Source: Acholoe squamosa (taxonomy: Eukaryota; Annelida; Polychaeta; Phyllodocida; Polynoidae). From it: a DNA stretch of 64,000 bases. The DNA lies in the NCBI GenBank assembly GCA_949317995.1, contig OX439044.1, forward strand, positions 44,844,166 to 44,908,165, given 5' to 3'. The notes below the pieces were generated by a model. That model searched no databases. It was not told the origin of the DNA and saw only the letters and a program-made list of their open reading frames with translations. Positions 57,002 through 64,000 of this stretch are shown one piece after another. Both the position numbers and the translations under genes were made by a program. Position 1 is the stretch's first letter, and the number at the start of each line of letters is the position of its first letter.

Positions 57002-57880
57002 TCATGCTGATTCTGAAGTGCATTTTTTTGTGATGTGGCCCTTCACGACTTCCATAGGTAGGGAGTTAGGGGCAGGCTCAGCGGCATGATGCACGGGAGA
57101 GGCTGGAGAAGTGGGTAGGGAGTTAGGTGCATCCTCAGAGGCATGATACACGGGAGGAGAGGCAGGAGGAGTGGGTAGGAGGTTTGGGCCAGCCTCCGAG
57201 GCATGATGCACGGGAGGAGAGGCAGGAAGAGTGGGTAGGGAGTTTGGGCCAGCCTCAGAGGTATGATGCACGGGAGGAGAGGCTGGAGAAGTGGGTAGGG
57301 AGTGGGAGTTGGGGGCAGCCTCAGAGGCATGATGCATGGGAGGAGAGTCAGGAGGAGTGGGTAGGGAGTAAGGGGCGGCCTCAGAGGCATGATGCACGGG
57401 AGTAGAGGCAGGAGGAGTGGGTAGGGAGGTAGGACTGGCCTCAATGGGTTTTTAGACAGGAGGAAAGGTAGGAGGGATGGATAGGAAGGTAGGACTGGCC
57501 TCTATATATCACTGTATATGGGTTTGTACATGGGAGGAGAGGTAGGAGGGATGGGTAGGGAGGTAGGAGTGGTCTCTATAGGTTTGTACACGGGAGGAGA
57601 GGTAGGAGGGGTGGGTAGGGAGGTAGGAGTGGTCTCTATAGGTTTGTACACGGGAGGAGAGGTAGGAGGGGTGGGTAGGGAGGTAGGAGTGGTCTCTATA
57701 GGTTTGTACACGGGAGGAGAGGTAGGAGAGGTGGGTAGGGAGGTAGGACTGGCCTCTACGGGTTTGTACACGGGAGGAAAGGTAGGAGGGGTGGGTAGGA
57801 AGGTAGGACTGGGCTCTATATATGGGTTTGTAGACGGGCGGAAAGGTAGGAGGGGTGGGTAGGGAGGTAGGACTGGCTGT
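57002..57880 (-). repeat. 60-bp minisatellite coding proline-rich repeats (unit 1)
   Basis: Read on the minus strand, each 60-bp unit gives 20 residues. One block reads like PPVYKPIETTPTSLPTPPTS (57502-57771), the next like HHASEAGPNSLPTPPASPPV (57002-57397). The two halves share the frame apart from TA-rich insertions of about 14 and 4 bp (near 57505 and 57813) and one TAA in place of TAC near 57455. It could be a decayed exon of a proline-rich extracellular or adhesive protein, or a non-coding minisatellite whose unit length is by chance a multiple of three. No signal peptide, start or splice structure is visible. Confidence 0.8.
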
Positions 57881-58265
57881 ATACAGTAAATATTGATGGA
57901 TAATAATGATATACAATTCCGAATTAATATGCTACAGGATATCTGTAGTTAACAGTTCCTCAAGAGTGCTTTACCATTTTGTCTTTCAGGCTGGCACCGT
58001 ATTTGTAGAGTGACCCCATTGGGGACATATTACATTAGTATACGGACGTTTACACTTTGACTAGTGTTCATGTACATTTACTCTGGAAGGAAAACTACCG
58101 TAATATGCCCCCCGCCACTGTAAGGCGAGTCATATAACCGAGAATAGACTGATGTGCCTTAGGATGAGAAAGAAATTGAAGGAAAAATCTTACCAAAGTG
58201 TTACATAAATTCAAAAGTGGTTGAAGGCCAGAGAGATAGCTTTTAGAATTTTGAAAATCCATTGA

Positions 58266-58638
58266 GGCCAAGAAAAATTAAAGCTGTCTTTCCAGTAACA
58301 TAAGAGAAAGTGCTAGGGTCGGTAGGTCAGATTCTTTTTTGTTATTACTATTTTTCTTTTTTTTTACATTTATATAGGAAATGTTAGAGCACATATCAAT
58401 GGATGTATCAAATTCTTTGATTTCATTGTAAAATAATGATGAAAAAATGGAAACTATGAGAGAGGGGAAGAACATGAAAAGGATACGGGAAAAAACCTCA
58501 AAATGTAATGAAAATTTCTTTAAAATATGAAAAAAATGAGAAGAAAATCTTCAAAATCACAACAAAAAATAGGGTTTTTTTTGCCCATGTTTTGCTAGGG
58601 TCGGTCGGGTTACAGGAAACACCTTTTTTTATTTGGCC
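58266..58638. mobile_element. GGCCAAA-TIR element (unit 2)
   Basis: This is the duplicated counterpart of 52749-53121, with a few substitutions (AGAAG for AAAAA in the centre, GGTCAG for GGTCGG). Confidence 0.7.
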
Positions 58639-59064
58639 TGATTAGAGCAAAGGTTACTTCATTTCAGTGTAAATGACTGACCTTTACCAAAGACCTGCTT
58701 TGACAAAGGGATGATATTTTAATGGATAGGCCAAGTGGTTCAATCTGGCTCAAATAGAATTTCATCACCTTTTGTCTAACAACTAGAATGTAACTCCTTC
58801 CAGACGGCCGTTTGCTGGGCGTGCAAGCCAAGAATCAGCATCGTATTGCCATCTTGTGATTGTCATTTCTGATTGGTCCGATGTTTTTTTACACCTTTCT
58901 TTGTTAGTTTTTGTGGTTTTTGATAAATTAAAAATCAACACAAGACCAGACAAATTGAATCAGAGTTTAACCTATATTTGTTTGTTTTTTTTTGTTTTTT
59001 TTTACATCGAGAATAGTGGGCAAGTATGATCTTCTATGCAATATTTCGACTTAAAGAAAACCCC

Positions 59065-60951
59065 TACCCTATTTTCATGAAAGCGTATTTTGATGATAAA
59101 ATTGTTTTGTAATATGTGTCACTATACAGGAGAGCAGAGGTTAATCTGATGCATCTGATGACGTCACATTTGCCAAAATGCATCCCAGTTGTACTAGCAT
59201 AGCACTGGAAGGGTGCCAATAGATGCTCCTTGTGGGGTTTTCTCTGGCATGCTTTGCTATTTCCCTTGACAACCAATATCCTGCTTTTTGGTCCCAATTG
59301 GAAGGGAACACCATAACCTTTCAAATGCATGTACTCTCTTTCATATCCAACCATAATATTTGGATTAGTTGGCTTCCAAAGTTGAAAAATGGCAAAAAAA
59401 AGGCAAATTTGACGAAAGAGCCGTTTTTTTACAGCGCTGGCATATATCCCAGAGGGGTTCCAGAACCTCAGATATAGCTCTTTTTTCATTGATATATCTG
59501 TTGTGTTAATGATTCAGAAGGTGTTTGGGTATTGTGGAGCATAAGTATTTGTTCGTGTAAAATGACACTCAAATGTCCATCCAACAGCAAAACCAAAACC
59601 CTCCCATATTCTAAACTAAGACAGTTAATACATTATCCTTACTCTGCTCAGAATTGAGGGGCACTAGGGTGGTTAAGCTGCCGCAAAAGTTTTTTTGCTG
59701 TAGCCTGAAGTCTTCCTCTTATACCAATAAGTGCATCCATATACACATTTTTCTGTCGGAAGGACAAATTTCTTAATCTCAAAGTAATGCATTTGGATGC
59801 ATCCTTTATGTTTTAAATCAAGCACAGTCATCCCTTGAACACTGTCAAATAACATTTGTACCATAAGTCTCCCCATAAGTGTGTTTTATACACTGTAATA
59901 TGAAAAAAAGTGTCCATCCGCCCTAAAATGACCCTAACATTCAGACTTTATGATGATCATTATTTCTTAGAGTAGGCATGCTGAATTTAATGTAGATTGA
60001 TTTTAATGAGTATTTAAACATTTTCTAGAGAACTAGAGGGAAAATAGCATTTTTGACAAGAATTTTCTTTTTTTTTCACAAGACGGCTGAATTTCATCAG
60101 CCTATATCTCAAAATATTTTTAAACAGTGATGTTTATTCATGAGTTTACTAAACTTGTATACTGTAAGAGCTGGTAAACAAAATTAGAAGTTTCTGTGAT
60201 GTATATATTGGTAACAAAAACATGTCACTGATTAAATCTGTTGGATGGACATAAAAAGTGACAAATTGTTATCACACAGCTATAAAAATGGAACCGGTAG
60301 GGAGAACTGTGTATAATTGGTGGTTCCAAGGAACCAAGACATTGTTCTTTCAATGTAATAAAGTGATTAATTCCTTTTCTGACTTTCATATTTGGGGCCT
60401 TCTCAGGAAGATTTGTGCATCCCCAGGAAATCTGGCCCATATTTATATACAATAGAGAAGGTTCCTGTGCAGTATCGGGGGTGTGGATGGGGGGTCCCCC
60501 ATGTCACATGTCAATTTTAAGAAATGGTTATGTCACATGTCACTTAAATCCCCATGTCCCATGTCACCTCTAAAAACCTCTCATGTCACATGTCGATTTT
60601 AAGAAATGGTTATGTCACATGTCACTTAAATCCCCATGTCCCATGTCACCTCTAAGAACCTCTCATGTCACATGTCGATTTTAAGAAATTGCCATGTCAC
60701 CATGTCAAATTTAGTGGTCCACACCCATAGTATCATTTTACTCCACATTCACCCTAATCAACAACATATTATTGCACACCTCCTATGTTAAACAATGCAG
60801 CATATGATGCATTTTGCCAAACGTGACGCCATCAGATACAAAAGATAAACCTGCTGCTCTCCTCTATAGTGACACATATCTTATTAAGCATGCCAGAATC
60901 TTTTTTGTCTGATGCAAATCCTTTCAAAAACGCTCTCATGAAAATAGGGTA
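59065..60951. mobile_element. TA-flanked transposon with long TIRs (unit 2)
   Basis: This is the counterpart of 53546-55185, enlarged by the insertion at 60477-60728. It lacks 12 bp present in unit 1 near 54040. Confidence 0.8.
60477..60728. mobile_element. 252-bp insertion with 6-bp target duplication, unit 2 only
   Basis: AGTATC flanks the segment (60471-60476 and 60729-60734) and occurs once at the same place in unit 1. GGGTGTGGA near the left end pairs with TCCACACCC near the right. Inside, an 82-bp sequence starting ATGTCACATGTC recurs about 2.5 times (60501, 60583, 60664). It is a recent mobile insertion that postdates the duplication or was lost from unit 1. Confidence 0.92.
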
Positions 60952-62767
60952 AGATTTTTAAGTTCAGTTTTCTTCAGCCCTGTATTTTTACATAAGTGTT
61001 AAGTAAAGTTTTGTGACAAGTAAAACAGTGTCTGCGATACTTTTCCATGGTATGAAACTATTTTTTTTAGTCTTCTTCAGGCTTAAAATCACATAATAAA
61101 ACATACACACAATGTCAACAATGAAGGACTAAACAGGTAAACCCTCTGACATTACCACTTATGCACCATAAGGAATCAGCTGGTGCTCTGACTCCCATTT
61201 TGTAACTTTTAAGAATTCATATAAAGTAAAAACTGATTGTCACCAAGGATACCCGATGGTCAGTTGTCCATGGTAGAAGCGCGATGAAAATGAGCAGAAA
61301 GGGGCAACCGATTGTCCATGTGTGCAAATCGGGCCGACAATTTTTATCCAAGATTTGTACACCATGACTATCGCGGATGAAGAAAGGCCGACAATATCAT
61401 CGGGCGACAATATCCTCGGTTTCAGTGGAATACCCCCATTACATGGGTGTTTGCTGAAGTATCATGACAATTGAGAAGGTGTCTCAGATACATCCCCATG
61501 TTCTGAAACTGGATATATTAGTCTTCTCCAGCCTTGTATTTTCACATGGGTATTTAGTGACGTATTATGACAATTAAGACGGTGTATTATGACAATTAAG
61601 ACAGTTTTCTGTGGTCTGGACAAAAAAAAACATCTCAATAGCTTAGGTCAGAAAAAAAAGTAATGCGTTTCAGTTTAGCGGAGCCTGCATAACAAGCAAG
61701 GGTAACTGCCAACCTTAGCAGTATTTGAAATAAAATAAAGCATTGTATACTCTGGTATTGTTCTTGGGTTGCCTGCTGTTGGCAGTGTCTGTGCTTAGCA
61801 TGCTTCATGTATAAAGGACAGTTGTGATAGGTTTTTTATATGAATATGTGACCTAGAGGGTCTTACCAAAAAGGAAACGCTCTTGGGAAATGAAAAAGTG
61901 CAGAGAATCATGTTGGTAAAAGGTGCACGTTATCACCAGCCACAGTGTGCATGTTTCCCATCCTGATACATTGGAATACTTTTCAAAAGACACTTAGAAT
62001 ATGTGTGCCATGGCACACGTTTATGTAAACACGTTGGATTCCCTAAAGTGCAGGGTGGTCTAGTTTTGGTCTTTGGAAAGACCCTTTTAGTTGCACCCTA
62101 TTTTAAGGCACGGGACCACCATAATACACTGTCCAGCCCGCCGCATGAATATACAGTAGAATGCTTTTGATTCTGCAATACAGTTGTAGTTGTTGTAGGT
62201 ATGAACCTACATACCAGATTGAGGTGCTGCTGTAGGTACAGGTGTTTTTACTGCCTACCTACAGGGGTATTTATAGCCCATTTACAATTGCGGCTGAGAG
62301 TGTAGGTATTTAGTTTATGTGGGAAAACTGTAGTACGTTCCTTAACCTTTTAAAAGATAATGATCATATTGATAATTACCGGTGTCAGTCCTCATTTCAT
62401 AGAAATCGCCTTATCTGAGGGTCAGCATGAAGCACCATTATAATCATTCTTTCCTCCTGTGCATCATGCCTCTGAGGTTGGTCTACACACTCCTCCTGAT
62501 ACACCCCTGTCCATTCCTCATATGTTGATGAGAAACTAATTGATGAATAAATGATGACAAATGAAGATGAGAAATATGCTTGCAAATCCCAGTCCCAATC
62601 TGTCAAACTACGACAAGTTGACAGTTGACGGCAGATTTTTTCTAACTTGACAGGGGAAAATATCATGTTGACAGCAATTTTATTTTTCAAGTTGACACTT
62701 GACAGGGGAAATAATCATGGTTGACAGCAATATTTTTTTTAACTTCATCTTGGTGGTAGTAAGAAAA

Positions 62768-63646
62768 TCATGCTGATTCTGAAGTGCATTTTTTTGTGAT
62801 GTGGCCCTTCACGACTTCCATAGGTAGGGAGTTAGGGGCAGGCTCAGCGGCATGATGCACGGGAGAGGCTGGAGAAGTGGGTAGGGAGTTAGGTGCATCC
62901 TCAGAGGCATGATACACGGGAGGAGAGGCAGGAGGAGTGGGTAGGAGGTTTGGGCCAGCCTCCGAGGCATGATGCACGGGAGGAGAGGCAGGAAGAGTGG
63001 GTAGGGAGTTTTGGCCAGCCTCAGAGGTATGATGCGCGGGAGGAGAGCATGGAGAAGTGGGTAGGGAGTGGGAGTTGGGGGCAGCCTCAGAGGCATGATG
63101 CATGGGAGGAGAGTCAGGAGGAGTGGGTAGGGAGTAAGGGGCGGCCTCAGAGGCATGATGCACGGGAGTAGAGGCAGGAGGAGTGGGTAGGGAGGTAGGA
63201 CTGGCCTCAATGGGTTTTTAGACAGGAGGAAAGGTAGGAGGGATGGATAGGAAGGTAGGACTGGCCTCTATATATCACTGTATATGGGTTTGTACATGGG
63301 AGGAGAGGTAGGAGGGATGGGTAGGGAGGTAGGAGTGGTCTCTATAGGTTTGTACACGGGAGGAGAGGTAGGAGGGGTGGGTAGGGAGGTAGGAGTGGTC
63401 TCTATAGGTTTGTACACGGGAGGAGAGGTAGGAGGGGTGGGTAGGGAGGTAGGAGTGGTCTCTATAGGTTTGTACACGGGAGGAGAGGTAGGAGAGGTGG
63501 GTAGGGAGGTAGGACTGGCCTCTACGGGTTTGTACACGGGAGGAAAGGTAGGAGGGGTGGGTAGGAAGGTAGGACTGGGCTCTATATATGGGTTTGTAGA
63601 CGGGCGGAAAGGTAGGAGGGGTGGGTAGGGAGGTAGGACTGGCTGT
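62768..63646 (-). repeat. 60-bp minisatellite coding proline-rich repeats (unit 2)
   Basis: Counterpart of 57002-57880, with the same frame breaks. A few substitutions change residues (for example the PRII and AKTP variants) with no sign that the frame is protected. The inverted single copy is also present at about 62452-62521. Confidence 0.8.
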
Positions 63647-63764
63647 ATACAGTAAATATTGATGGATAATAATGATATACAATTCCGAATTAATATGCTA
63701 CAGGATATCTGTAGTTAACAGTTCCTCAAGAGTGCTTTACCATTTTGTCTTTCAGGCTGGCACC

Positions 63765-64000
63765 GTATTTGTAGAGTGACCCCATTGGGGACATATTACA
63801 TTAGTATACGGACGTTTACACTTTGACTAGTGTTCATGTACATTTACTCTGGAAGGAAAACTACCGTAATATGCCCCCCGCCACTGTAAGGCGAGTCATA
63901 TAACCGAGAATAGACTGATGTGCCTTAGGATGAGAAAGAAATTGAAGGAAAAATCTTACCAAAGTGTTACATAAATTCAAAAGTGGTTGAAGGCCAGAGA
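63765..64000. repeat. Large tandem duplication, start of unit 3
   Basis: The last 236 bases repeat the unit start and match unit 2 rather than unit 1 at all three diagnostic positions. The array continues beyond the window. Confidence 0.95.

Larger units (their letters stand above)
52482..57998. repeat. Large tandem duplication, unit 1 (5517 bp)
   Basis: The unit starts GTATTTGTAGAGTGACCCC and ends CTTTCAGGCTGGCACC. It is followed head to tail by unit 2 (57999-63764) and the start of unit 3 (63765 to the window end). The units are collinear and nearly identical, differing by scattered substitutions, homopolymer lengths, a short deletion near 59560 and the 252-bp insertion in unit 2. Confidence 0.97.
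57999..63764. repeat. Large tandem duplication, unit 2 (5766 bp)
   Basis: It repeats unit 1 in order, longer by the insertion at 60477-60728. Its first bases share CATTGGGG, TATACGG and GGCCAGA with unit 3, where unit 1 has CATCGGGG, TATATGG and GGCCGGA. Confidence 0.97.

Noticed and set aside
57127..57862. Plus-strand glycine/valine-rich and arginine/glutamate-rich frames across the minisatellite
   Set aside because: They are antisense shadows of the 60-bp repeat; any stop-free unit of a multiple of three stays open. The minus-strand reading is only slightly better supported.

Overview
The window is AT-rich, non-coding-looking animal DNA, most likely from an invertebrate (a marine deuterostome or lophotrochozoan; the sequence alone does not decide). 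It holds no bacterial-style gene clusters, no rRNA and no intact tRNA gene. Nearly all long open frames are short, start on non-ATG codons, or fall inside repeats. What can be recognised is a dense, often nested landscape of mobile elements: two dead non-LTR retrotransposons (an endonuclease fragment at 6.4-7.6 kb, a reverse-transcriptase fragment at 24.9-25.8 kb), five copies of a roughly 185-bp SINE-like element with an (ACTC)n tail, and many non-autonomous DNA transposons with terminal inverted repeats, several with readable target-site duplications.

Layout. 0-9 kb: SINE copies, a 226-bp TA-flanked MITE, a 761-bp tandem duplication (4.1-5.6 kb), a G-rich foldback, a LINE fragment and a roughly 71-bp repeat split by a transposon. 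8.9-9.6 kb: a 22-bp minisatellite of about 30 units. 11-15 kb: a cluster of roughly 85-bp hairpin MITEs around a TA microsatellite, then more TIR elements and a tRNA-like SINE head. 15.7-18 kb: a 136-bp triplicate and a diverged repeat field, followed by an unrecognised orphan coding candidate (19.1-20.1 kb). 21.2-22 kb: a 733-bp foldback. 23-30 kb: SINE with nested MITE, LINE inside one half of a tandem duplication, and TIR elements. 32-33 kb and 38.5-39.5 kb: two arrays in which a 15-16-bp motif recurs about every 150-180 bp in diverged spacers. 40-43 kb: a minus-strand 257-bp tandem repeat (4 copies), two protein-like minus-strand frames that share a weak motif with it, and a plus-strand promoter-like block (CRE plus YY1 motif) next to a 150-bp hairpin. 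43-51 kb: further transposons, including an 861-bp element with iterated subterminal motifs nested in another element. 52.5 kb to the end: a large tandem duplication with a unit of about 5.5 kb, two complete units and the start of a third, each carrying a TA-flanked 1.6-kb transposon and a 60-bp proline-rich-coding minisatellite.

No pathway or operon can be described. The biological interest lies in the nested insertion history, the iterated-motif arrays, the candidate gene fragments at 19-20 and 40-43 kb, and the 5.5-kb tandem array with a unit-specific insertion. All names given to repeat families here are descriptive; classification would need database searches that I could not run.
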